Positions 37,097 through 48,915 of a stretch of 64,000 bases of DNA are shown one piece after another; position 1 is the stretch's first letter; each line of letters starts with the position of its first letter. The notes below the pieces were generated by a model. That model was not told where the DNA came from. It did not search any database and saw only the letters and a list, made by a program, of their open reading frames with translations. Source of the stretch: Cephalotrichum gorgonifer (lineage: Eukaryota > Ascomycota > Sordariomycetes > Microascales > Microascaceae). The stretch is from assembly GCA_900312665.1 (NCBI GenBank), contig ONZQ02000005.1:722119-786118 (forward strand). Reading direction: 5' to 3'. Made by a program: the position numbers and the translations under genes.

Positions 37097-40000
37097 GTTT
37101 ATTGGATAGGAATATATGGAAGGGGTGGATATGGGCCCTCTATCCCGCCTCTATTGTAGGTTGATACCTAGGAGAGAAATATCATTGCCAGGCTTAATAG
37201 GCTTAATGGTGTGAGATCCGCTCTCCTTTCGTCTGAGCATTCAACGAGTACAGTATACAGTACTCTTGGCAAGAACTCGCATGACCATTTCCTGCCTCGT
37301 GTACTCGTCCCTCGGTGGGGTCACCTCCGGTCTCCCAGCCCCAGAGTATGAAATATGAGAGGGTGAAAGGGGCAGCAGCATGGGCGAAGCCCGCAGTCCT
37401 ACAGAGGACGGACCAACCAGGGAGTCCTCAGCTAGCCACATGACTGCAGGATATTCTCAGATAGACGGATCGGCTCTCATATGCAATGCAGTACTACACC
37501 AGGTAGACCTTCAACATACCACACAGAGCACAGTTTTTCGTCCGATCTAAGCCTGTCCACCGCCGCTCTCACAGAGCCCTAACCCTCGTGCACACTGAAA
37601 GCTTGTATTCTTTATTACCACTTCCACTGGGTAACCAGAGGCACCTCCGATCCCAAAGGAGGGTAGGGTGACTAGATCATGTATTCTCTCCTTTTTTTTT
37701 GCATCCCACCCTGTCGTGGGACAAGAGGGTCCAGACGCTGTGAAATCCAATGCCATATGGCATTGTAACCGAACTCCGCAGGGAGGGAAAAAGAGGTAGA
37801 GCGCCCTCCTTCTCACTTCTCTCTCTCATCTCCTTCAAGCCTGTGTGGACAAATGGCTGTGGTCCAATTGTTGGGAACAATTTCGTACATCTCCCCGATC
37901 GCCTTGTCTCCGATCTACGGAGAAAGTGAGACCCTGCCCTCAATCGCGATCTCGTGGACCGGCCCCGCTGCCCACCGGCCATTCTGTCAACTGATTTTGT
38001 TTTCTAGGCCCGTCAGATGAGTCGAGATATGGTGAGACGATGCTAACGGGAAGCGTGGTGGGGAGAAAGGAAACCTGTTTCTAATCGCCGTGTGTGCCCC
38101 CCGTGTCTCCTTCTCCCTTGGATTGGGCGATCGACGTCGAGTATGCTCGTGGCCAAACGTGAGAACCTGGCATAGGACGCTAGAAGAAACAAGTGGTCAA
38201 TATCTGGTACAAGGGGAGTAGCAGGCTGTTGAGATTCGTTCCGTGTCTCGTGATTCGGGTCGATTTCAGAGAGGGAGAATTGGGAGATTATTATCCCTTA
38301 CCTGCCCGACTTCTCCTGACAGTACTTGTCACAAACGGAAAAAGAAGACCTTTCTCGACCGGGAGTGGTACACCGTCGCATCGGGACATAGCATCTACAG
38401 GAAGGAGAGGAATGGAAAAAGGGGGGGGCGGGGGGCATATCGAGTCTGAGTTTCCTTTTCGAAAGTCGGGAGATTCCGGTGGTCTATTGTTGCGTTGCTA
38501 GTAGTGTAGCAGGACTTGGTGCTGCTGGCCCGCTTCGTATGTGTCTACCCTCTCTTCGACCCCCCTGGAGCTGACCTTGGCCCGGGAGAGAGGCTAAAGG
38601 CATCCTGAGTTCGCGCTAAGACCAAGACCAGCTCACCCAAGATCCCACTTGTAAGCAAGGGTGTCACGGGTCACACGGGAAAGCCCATTACATATTATTC
38701 GTAGCTCGATCGATCATTCCCGGACGCGGGTACTAACTCCAACTGGTATGGGTCCCGCAACGCATCGCACCCACAGGGGTGGTGAGGTCACGACTGCCGG
38801 AGCTAGGACCAGGGCCAGGACCAGGACCAGCGGGCCAGGGGTCAAAGCCCGATGACACCGGAGGCCGACTGGCCAATGACAGACACGAATATTGTAGGCT
38901 AAGCGAGGAAGCCCTTATTACCCCAGCTACGAAAGGGGCTGAAGTGGGCGGGCTTGAAAGGCAAGAGTGCGAACTATTAGCCCAAAGAGCTGGGCTTGGG
39001 TAGACCCCCCCCCCGAGGCAATATTAGGCGCGGCAGCTTGAGAGGCTGAGTTTAGCGTTATCCCTCCCCCAGCCATTATGGATGTGGCGGCTCCCAAAAG
39101 AAGAGTGGCCCTCGCGGACACCGATGACCGGTTCCTGGTCGGCGGACCTCGAGCATTTGTTTCGTTCTATTGCTCTCTTCCTCTGATAACCCCCCTTCCC
39201 CCTGGCCCTTCTCCCGTTTAGTGGCTAAAATATCCCCACTTCCGTGGCGTCGAAATACACACTTCCCTTCCTTGATCCCAACATCAAGTACCAATCAGCA
39301 GCGAAGACCTGGGATAAAGACGCTGTGGCTTTTCCTCCGCCTTGGGAAGCGAAAAAAAAAAAGGAAAAAGGAAAAAAAAAAAACCTACATGCGCCACCTG
39401 GGATGAGGGAGGGCATCTGAGAACCTGGAATTGTGAATCCGCGCCCCTCGGGTGAAATCCAAAACGAATCCCAGTGCTTGAGATTTTGTACGGAGGGTCA
39501 CAGTGGCCACATTCAAGTGGCAAGGTAGCCATACAGATAAGTAGTGTAACCGGGTGATACGGAATCGCGAGGGGAACGTGAGGAGCGGATATGTTCCATT
39601 GTCGTCCGCGGGGGACGCCAATAAGTGAGAGGTGTTGGGCGGATGGATGGTACGTGAGGACGCGCAAATTGTGCGTCGACTGGGTGTTGGAGATGATCGT
39701 CGGCCAGGGTTGATACCGAAATATGGGGAATATGACAGTATGTCCTGCGTACACCGAAGTACGGAGTATGTACATTGGAAGTGCAATATTGAATTTGGTA
39801 CGTACTCAGACTCGTACGAGTCGCACCTTTAGAACCTGGGCAACAGCCCATGCAAAAATACGCCAACATTGAAGCGGTTTGCTTCTTGTGGTGGTGCACC
39901 CAGGGCTCCCTCCCCAGGTCTGCAATAGTACGTACTCATACATGTAAGCATATATGTTCGAGTAGCCAATATTACGTACTCTGGTCCGAACCTGAGAATG

Positions 40001-40416
40001 GCCGGCATCACATCCGGAACACCACTAATTCCGCGGACTACCTGCCGCCCTCTTGTTCTCCCCCCTTGCAGCACTTGCTACCTTTGCGGACAATAACCAC
40101 GGCGCTGTGCTACACCATCGACCTTACCATCGAGTATCCTAGATCAGATCTGAACCTGAAACCCGGCGGCAACGCCCTACGCCCGGCGCCCGGCGCCCGA
40201 TATGCGTCCTGATGACGCGTGGTTCCCCCTAGGCCGATCCTCCCCCAAGCAAGTCACCCCAACCCCGTGGACTGGGGAGCTTTCTTTCGTTCCCGGGGGA
40301 GGAACCGGGCCTACGGATCTAGACAGGTGCAGCGTCCTCGTACAGACGTGGTCACCGCGTGGGCAGGATCGGCCGAGCTGCATACACGTTATTGTATCTC
40401 CTTGTAAAGACTCTTG

Positions 40417-40442
40417 GTGTGTGTGTGTGTGTGTGTGTGTGT
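40417..40442. repeat. (GT)13 microsatellite
   Basis: Thirteen uninterrupted GT dinucleotides in the gene-free interval. Confidence 0.95.
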
Positions 40443-42254
40443 GCTCATTAATGTGCAGGTTTTTATCCAATCTATATGTGGGAAAGTGTCAAGCGAAGCT
40501 ACATAAGTACGATGATGCGTTTGGCCCTTTCCTCGCACTGCGCACTGCTCTCTGGTGCAGGTAATAAAGAGGAAAAAATTAGATGAGAGGAGAGGGTTGT
40601 ACGAGTCGTATCCCCGTACTCGTAAACGAGACTCCATCCATCTCGTATCTCGTGCATAATACTCCGATGTAATATCTTCTTTTCTTCTCCTTCGTCGGGC
40701 GGGAGCCCCGAATTTCTCTTGTACATCATATGGCATCCAGCCCGGTACGTAGTATGAGTAGTATTGCCTATCTCGATCATAAGTACAGGTAGAGTAAGAG
40801 CAGGGGTAGGCGATGGCGAAAGCTCAGGGTGTGTGAGAAGCCAAAATGTTCATTATATGAAGGGACAAGGGGGGCGTTTGTTAGTGAAGTACACTACTTT
40901 AGTACTACAAGGTGGTGTTCGGGTTGGTTTAGCGGGGCGGCGCAAGGCGCCACACCATAGACCATGGTACCCGCAGCAGGGGCGGCCCCTGGGAACGGGA
41001 CTGAATGTGGTGCTAGGTCAAGAAATAGCTCTGCTTAGCGCCCTTTACCCCAGCGCTTGGTCGATCGCCCCTGCCCCTTTCGGACGTTCGGAGGATTGTA
41101 TCTCGGTAGTTCTCGGATCGGCTGCATGCACGACGACATTGAAGCGTTCCTGGGTCCCACAGCAAGCTCGTTTTGGGCCATAGCTTCCCAATTATTAATT
41201 TATTAGGCAAGCTTAAGATATGGATCTCCCCGTTCGTACATCATAAAGTAGACCTTATTTCCCAATGAGGTCATCACTAATCGAACGTTGGTATCCCGGT
41301 GGGCGGGCTTACTAGTACTCCTTATCTCCATTAGTACGAGTACGTACTCGCGCCCGTGACACTCGTACGTAGAATGCTTCGGCCGTCACTCGTGCTACCG
41401 TAAAGGCGCAGGTTTCCTACATGAAAGCCTACGACTACATGGTACAAGGACTACGCGGGGGTACGAGCTCTAAGCAGGTAGGTCGCTCCTTCCATGGAAG
41501 CCGTCGTTGAAGCTGAAGTGACGTCAGTCGGCGGAGGGGAGGAAGGGGCGACCTGGGTTCCTCCTCTCCCCATCTGCTAGGATAGCACGGGCCACGAAAG
41601 AAAAGAAACGAAAAGTGGCTGCTCAAGTCCGAGCATCCTTGCTCAATATGTACAATGTACCTATTCCGTCTCCATGGATGGAGAAAGCCCGGTCCCGTGT
41701 CGATCGGGTTCATCACTTCGTTCGCATACCTGAAGGATGAATATCACTGCATTAGTACAAGTATAGGGCAAGGATGAGAAAGCCTGGGTGGCGCTCCCAA
41801 TCTGGGGCAACCGCATGCAAGATGTGCCGGTGCTGGTGAAAGGCACGGCGATGCCGATGGTCACTTTCCTATCCTAGCCACTCGTGCTATCCACGGGGTG
41901 ATACTGAATACTTTACAGGGTACAGAGTAATACAGTGGACTCTGCACAACTGAAAGTATGAGAAAGTCTGCACTCGCCTGTTTCCTCTCGCAGTGATCTG
42001 GCGACAGATGTACCTCAGGTCGGACGTGTTTGTCCTGTAGGCCCGCCCTGCCTGCGTCTTCGCGATATACAAGTAGAATGCAATATGGTGTATGGAATAC
42101 TTCGTATTGGGAGGGAATCCTAGCAACCTCTCTCTCGGATGAACGACGTCAGAGTGTCCATCTTAATGGACGAACAACGCCGGAGCTCCACGTACACACT
42201 CCTGGCGGTCTCCCACGAGGAGAGCACGATTTGTTCGGTGGAATATTGTCAGAT

Positions 42255-42428
42255 ATTGTCAATGCGCGGGGCTTTGAAGAATTCTTCGGAGAGAGAGAGA
42301 AAAAAACACGAATGTTGCTCTTGCCATGTGCCTTTCTCCCCAATCTGTCTCCCCGCAGAATCTATTCTGGGGGCGGAGCAAACATAAGCCCCGGTTGCAT
42401 CCCCGAACATTGTCAATGCGCGGGGCTT
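42255..42428. repeat. 20-bp direct repeat, 154 bp apart
   Basis: ATTGTCAATGCGCGGGGCTT occurs identically at 42255-42274 and 42409-42428. The DNA around the copies is not obviously duplicated. Confidence 0.85.
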
Positions 42429-45287
42429 ACTCGCATCATTACTGAATAGCAATATTATTATTAAAAAGAAAAAAGAAAAAGAAAAAGAAAAAGAGTGTGA
42501 ATATTAGCTCAGGTCATATGCATGCCTTCCTCCCAGTTTTCCCCCTCTCTCCCCACAGAAAAAAAGTGTGGCGGATGATGAGCCCCGGCGCCTTCCCAAA
42601 CTGGAAACATACCTGTTCCTTCTTTCGGTTCCTCGCTTCGAAAATGGTTTTCGGTCCCCTCCCCTGCTCGTAAGGATGTACAAGAAAAAGTATATCACAA
42701 CCCAACCTTGGGCTACAAATGCGAAAGTACAAAGTATGCACCTGGGAGGAGAAAGCACGGCGGTGGACCGAGAGGCGAAGTGCCACCCCCAACAGATCCG
42801 CACCTCCGCATATTCCTGAGCAATTGGGGCTTTTTCGATGAGCACGTTATTACATCCATGGAAGGGGAGCGACCCGGGGGAACTGGAGTCTGGTACATCG
42901 CTATGACGACCTGTGAAGTACATCTGTACCTGCTCAAGGTTCGGGTGACACGAGCCCGGCCGCCCGTCGCCTTTCTCGGCGCCCTCGAATTCGAACCCCC
43001 CCCCCCCGTTTTCCTTTTCTCCCCCGGACTGCGGCCGCCATCATGGGCGTGTGCTCACCAACTCTCTGGTTGTCCTTGATCCCGATCCTGCCTGCTGCAT
43101 ATAGTAAACCGGATCTTCTGGGCCACGGGCAGCTCCCCGTGCGCCCCGTGGCCCCGAAGATTTCCAACCGGGAATGTCTTACAGGTATGGCGTGGGTGTC
43201 GCCGCGGACAACGGAGATGCCTCCGTGGGATAATAAATGGGGAAGACAAGGCTTGAAAACGTACAGAGTTCCCCAAGAGGTTTATTGGGTTTTCTCCTGG
43301 ACGAGGGAAGCTAAGATGTAAATCCGTCGTGGGTACATGTATGTATCTTCTATTTGCACCTTTCGCCTTGTACACAGGGAAGACGGGATAGAAGGAGAAA
43401 AGACACAGTATACTCGCCCCTTTTAGAACCCCAGGATCTACATTCTTAGCACCTCGCCCTTTGAACAAACGGCCCGCTTTCTACTTCATCATGGACGTGA
43501 CCTTCCAGGTAAGCCTCGAGAAGTGGTTTCCTCGTGGAACGGGAACATTCTTTAGAAGATGTCTCGGTGGCGGTCTTCCCACCTCTTCATGTACTTCCTC
43601 ACCCTCGTACGACGTACGAAGGTCGTAAAAATGGGATGGCAGGGCGTGTAGTGCGATGGACGGCGGCGTCAATGAGCGAAGACTCCGACGGAGGGGAGAA
43701 AGTACAACCGCCGTATCATTCTCCGGGGAAGAGTCGAGTCACTCTCACGAGATATTTTGTCCTCCCACCCCCTTTTCCTGTAGGGTACTGTAGAGAAACG
43801 AGGAATATTCTACATTGGTGATCATTTCTTTGTACAAGGTTACCACCACTCCATCATTTATCATTCTATCAACCACCCCCTCGTGTCTGGTGCACATTCT
43901 CTGCACACATGGTGGGCTTTGAACTACTACACGATTCCAAGTCCATCTCCTGGGGTAATATGTGTGCCCATTCCCTGTTCCCGTGGGTGGAGGCAGGGGG
44001 GCTTTTTGGATGTGAGCCGTTTAGTATGATAGGGCGCGCGGGCGTCTCGTATCAGGGTTTAGTTCTTTTGCCGGCGAATACCTCGAGGTTTTCCCTCCTA
44101 ATTCCCGACTCACCAATCCTACCCTCATCTTCTAGATCTCATGAGCTATTAAAGACATCATCTCTATATCTTGAGATACTCCCCTGCCCTGAGAAAATCA
44201 TACTATACCCCAGCTAGGACCGGGATATTTCTACGGATACCGTTTACTTCACATACACCCACAGAATCTACCACCCGCGATCGACACGAGATTGAAGGGC
44301 CAAACTCCGGAGTCCCCAACGCTGAGCCCCACACCGGCTGACCACAATACATTCAACTAGCACTCTCCGGTTCAGCACATCAACAAGGCTCTTCGGAGTC
44401 CTCCGCGCCGCATCCGTTACACATCTTGGAAGACAAACGCCCGCTCTGCCCACGGCCCCGCCACCGATCTAGAGAGCCTCAGGTCCTAGAACTCCTCCGT
44501 CATAGCTCCGATCCGAACCGTGCAAGCTGGCAGCCAGCTAGCCATAGCTCTCCCATCAGCCCGCCCCAGGAGAGCTGCTAGCGTTCCGCCCTACAGGACT
44601 AAACCGAAGACGGGAGTAGGAGCGATGAAGGGCCCCTAGTCCTCAGCCACCCCTTTTACCACTTGTACCTCTCCGCTGGATCCCGCGGGATTCCGGGCGG
44701 ATAGTGACATTGGCAGCCCTCCCCTCGTCCGAGGAAAGGTAGTCTAGGTACGCCTTTTCAGTACGGGTACGAGGGCAAGTTAGAAAGGAGCGGGCGAGTA
44801 GGACCGAACATGTGCACCGGCCAATGCTGGGTGAGAGAAAAAAAGTAAGAGCACAGCCGGACTAAAGGCAGCGAGAGAGAGAAGGGGAAAGTGAAAAAAG
44901 AAAAAGCAAAGACGTCCAGGTATGTTTGCGGTATCATTCCCTAGCCTGGGCCAATTATGGACGGATCCCCAGCAAGCGTTTTGTGGGTCGAATGACTGCC
45001 GTCAGCGGATCCGCGAACCCAAGGGCTACATGTCGGCCGAGCCTGCAGGTCGGCCGAGCAGGGCCACTGAGGTGCCAGGGGGGGAGTGATTGATGGGATA
45101 ATAGCGGGGGAGATGGGGGAGGGAGGGGAGGGGGGGAACATGGGTGCTTCCTCTCTTCCTCTCTCTACACCGACGGACCACCAAAAGTGGCGTTGGGCGC
45201 GCATGCCTCTACATGTGATATTCAAGCCAATCGCAATACCGCGTACACCGAGTGGTGGCAGCATGTACACCGAGATCCTACTTCTAC

Positions 45288-45339
45288 GGGACAAGGGGAC
45301 AAGAGGACAGGGGGGCAGGGGGACTGGGGGACAGGGGAT
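45288..45339. repeat. G-rich GGGGACA minisatellite
   Basis: About seven imperfect G-run units separated by ACA, CA or ACT; the spacing would allow G-quadruplex folding on the + strand. Confidence 0.75.
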
Positions 45340-48300
45340 AGATGTGATTTGCACTGAATCTAAAAACATGGATAGCGAGAACTGCATCTAAAAAAAGGGA
45401 TAAAGAGGACATTGAATAGCTAATCCGGGGTCGACAACAGGAGGCGGGAGTAGATCGTCCCCCAAAAGAGTCTTATACCACATTTCTCCGCGCGCAATCA
45501 CCACACGACAGAACGACGAAAATACACGACACGGACACGACACGCCTTGAGCGAGGTTTGTTCGCCCGCTCCATCAACAAACCGCGCTTGCTTGATTCAG
45601 CACGAGTAGATCTGATCTGGGATTGTCGGGCGGGCAGATCATCCACCTGCCCATCTACCTAAACCTAGCTAATACCTTTTTGTTCCCGTCAGCAGCAAGA
45701 CCAGTGCTTGTCATCATCGTGTCAGTCCTTTGTGCGGTTGAAACACAGACTAAGGATTTTGAATCCAGTTTTTGAAGCGGTTTCCGGTATACGTTGTTGC
45801 CAGACACATTCTCAGGTCAAGTGCAATTAGACCCAGACTAGGAGTGGGTGTAAGCTCCTTCAGGAGAGGAATCTGAGTTCCCAAGAGTGAGTGTCCCCGC
45901 TGCCAAGCAGGAGAGCTCCCGAGAAGCTACTTGCACCACTTTTTGTTTCTTTCGTTTTTTTGGAGGGGCCATCATCTACTCGTACATACGGAGTATTCGT
46001 ACGCAAAATATGGGCGTGACTTGCTCGCTCTCTTGCGAAAAAGGCTGCTAGCCTACGGGTAAGGTACCCTTGCTTTCTTTTCCCCCGTCTCCAGAAGCGG
46101 ACTAACCATACTTGTATAAGTTAGGCATACGATTTAACCACGCCCCCCCCTCCAACTACTCGGACGCCCCCCCCCCTTTCCCCCATTTGGAGCCCTAGCT
46201 CCAAGCTAATCCTACCACTTCCAGTCAATCGTGCGTCTTTCCCTCATAGTTCTCTGTCCAAATTTCAGTGATTTCCTAATTGCTTCCACTCTCTCCCCCC
46301 ACCGCCCCTCCTAGATGGGAATCACTTATCATTATCCGATTACTCGTACAGTCGGGTTGCCGCCGACGGCTCGTCCGGTGACAGGGTACGGGGTCGGAGG
46401 CGTATCCCAAAGGCGCACCCCAAAGCTGGGGAAGTAAGCCATTTGCCTGCATCATGAACTGGATTGGTCCCCCCCCCCTTACACCCCCTCTTCCCACATC
46501 CTCTTCCCCCCTTCTGTATTGTCTGAGATCTCCTCCTGTGGACCATGGTGGCGGCGTTGAGACAGGGCCAAAGTCATTGTTCTCGTTCCCTCCTGGAAAA
46601 AAAAAATACACCGTGTGCCGCCCGCCCTCACTCGCTCTTCTTTTTTTCGAATGGGGAGATAGCTACAAGAAAAATGAATGAAAAGGCCCGGCACAGGCAC
46701 AGGTTGCTCCGAGGTCATAGCTCCTTCCCCCTTGCACACCTACTTGTACACACACACCCTCTCCCACGTACCCCCCTGTTCCCCTTCTCTCCAGTGCCAT
46801 TTTGGTTGCACTAGTAGTATGCTCCCCCAACTGCAGGGTGTGGGTCGCCCAAAAGAGCTTAACCCCCCCTGCACTGTTCGGGCCAAAGAGAAGAAGAAGG
46901 AAGCATGATCGTTCCCGATGGGGGGGGTACGCGAAAGTGCTGGGTGCCGCTTTCCCTCCCCTCCTCCCCTGCTCCTTCCCACTTCACTCAGCTGCACGAA
47001 TGATGAAAGTGGTCTTGGTACCTCCATACCGGAGACAGTCCTCAGCCAGCAGGTGCCCCCGTCGCCTTCCCCCTTCTCCACCTGCCCTTCTTGCAATATG
47101 TGGGGATGGTTCAGGCGGGTCGTTTGAGGCTTACAACTTCTCGAGATATGGCTTTTTTCTTTACACCCTGGTGTCCTTTTTTTGTCCTCCCCCACACACG
47201 CGAATAGCTCCCCCCCCCTTTCCCCCGTCAGCAAGAGACCAGCTCATCTTGCCCCTGGAACCCGTTTCCTGCATTCACAAAAACTAATGTTGTCTTGTTT
47301 CGGTCCCCCTTCCCCCTTTCTCACCATCCCCCTGCAGCTTTTGTTTGCTTCCCTTAGCACTTGCAGCTCGAACCCGTTCGCGGGAGGCGGCATGGGGATT
47401 TGGGGATTTGTGATTGCCCCTCCTTTGGTATCTGGCGGACTGGTAGTAGTGGCACACATGAACACGTTCGGGATGCTCGCATGAACGAACGAAACTCGCT
47501 CGGTCTCCACACACCGCATCGAGAACGGTCGGTTCGCTGTTGGTTTGTTTCCCTGGGCCAGTTGTCCATACTCCCGCTGCTCTTACCGGGCCCACCACCA
47601 GCATCGTGGTGGGGTAGTGAATATGGGCTCCGGAAGCAAGGCTTCCCCCCCCCCCCCTTTTTTCCCCTTAGCCTTTGCGCGTCTCTCCTTGGATATCCCT
47701 GACATTGCCACTACACCGGGCGAATATGAATAGTCTCTGACGATGGGATTAATGTTTTACACTGCCCTTATCTTCATCAAACCTAGACTCATCGAGGTGT
47801 CCATCTGGCAGGCATCTGGCCGAAGCTATACTGACATCAAGTTTCAGTCTGACAAAGGGAGCCAGGCCCTCTTTGGCACTAGGTAAACGCAACGCTCCGG
47901 GACTACGTCGGCCTGCATCAGATATCTTGTCCTCTAAAGGAGAAGCGGTCTCAGGAGAGGGGAAGAAGTTGTCCGATTCTACCAGTAGCCGTATCTGGAT
48001 CGCATCCTGGAAGCCGTCTCCCGCTCGTGCGCCTCATCTTCTGTAGCTTTCCCGCTCGTCTCCCCTCTAAATCTAGACTGTACGTTTTTAAACGCATTCG
48101 CCGGTCTAGTACTAGTACGACTACCTCCCTCTCCGTTCCTAGATATATCTACCATATCGGGAAGTCGGACTTCGCCTTCACTTACACGGCTTTCCTATCG
48201 CGCACTTAGTCCCCGCCATCACCACCACCACACCAACGGCGTTTCTAGATATTGTAAGTCAACCACTATTTTTTGCGTCCCCCATGTCTTAACTCGCGAT

Positions 48301-48915
48301 GGGGAAAGAAGGGGAAAGGGGGGGGGGCGTGAGAGGAGCCCTGTTGACAATTGACTAGGTACCCTCCAAAAGCGGGAGCCGCACACCAGAAAAAAGGAAA
48401 GCCTGCGGAGCGAGTCAGAAAAAGCATCCTCACCGGCCTTCCGAACACCCCCCCTTTCCCACCCCCAAAGTCCCAAGTTCTCAAATCCCAAATCGCTCTT
48501 CTCTCTTCCACCCCACTTGCGAGCGCTGATCTGCAGTACCGGATGTCAGATGGCCCCTTCTACAAATTTACAACGCGAAAGCAAGTTGCTTAGCCATTTG
48601 AGTCCGTGTTGATCCTCACACAATAAGACCCCCTCCGAACCCCGTCCTCTCTCGAAACGATCTCTCCTCTCAAGCCACCAACCGCCTAGACATCGACCTC
48701 AAAAACCCACCCTCCTTTACTACACAAGACCTCCCCGAAACAGGTTGGCCATCACCACACTCTTTTTTTTATTTTATTTTCTTCATCTCATTCCCTTTAA
48801 ACTTCTAAGTCGAAAATAGTCTCCCTTCCCCCTCCCCCCTCTTCCCATCCCCCCCCGCCCCTCCTTCCCCATCTCGAAGAGACTTGTTCCAAGTCTCTTT
48901 CTCTAGTACGCCTGG

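Larger units (their letters stand above)
36001..42000. other. gene-free interval, part 3
   Basis: No supportable gene. It holds a GGGTT pentamer repeat (36854-36873), a GTTCCGCT octamer repeat (37073-37096), GGACCA units near 38805-38835, A-runs near 39349-39383, a GT microsatellite (40417-40442), and a concentration of GTACGAGTAC-type motifs (39798-39821, 40599-40626, 41333-41370). Confidence 0.5.
42001..48915. other. gene-free interval, part 4, and probable Medusa promoter/leader
   Basis: No supportable gene. It contains a perfect 20-bp direct repeat (42255-42274 and 42409-42428), a 12-base C run (42996-43007), an imperfect GGGGACA-type minisatellite (45288-45339), GTACGAGTAC-type motifs (43605-43620, 45977-46002) and another C run (47645-47657). 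The last few hundred bases (about 48610-48915) are C/T-rich and lead into the Medusa start codon, so they are the probable core promoter and leader; the region further upstream may be distal regulatory DNA of that gene. Confidence 0.5.

Noticed and set aside
39284..39775. 163-codon minus-strand open frame
   Set aside because: Includes translated poly-T (Phe-rich) sequence and no domain; not credible as a gene.
26797..48915. tRNA or 5S rRNA genes in the gene-free interval
   Set aside because: I looked by eye for the GGTTCGANNCC box and tRNA-like arms on both strands. Partial matches (for example near 34869 and 42990) lack a matching stem and A box. A covariance-model search would be decisive.
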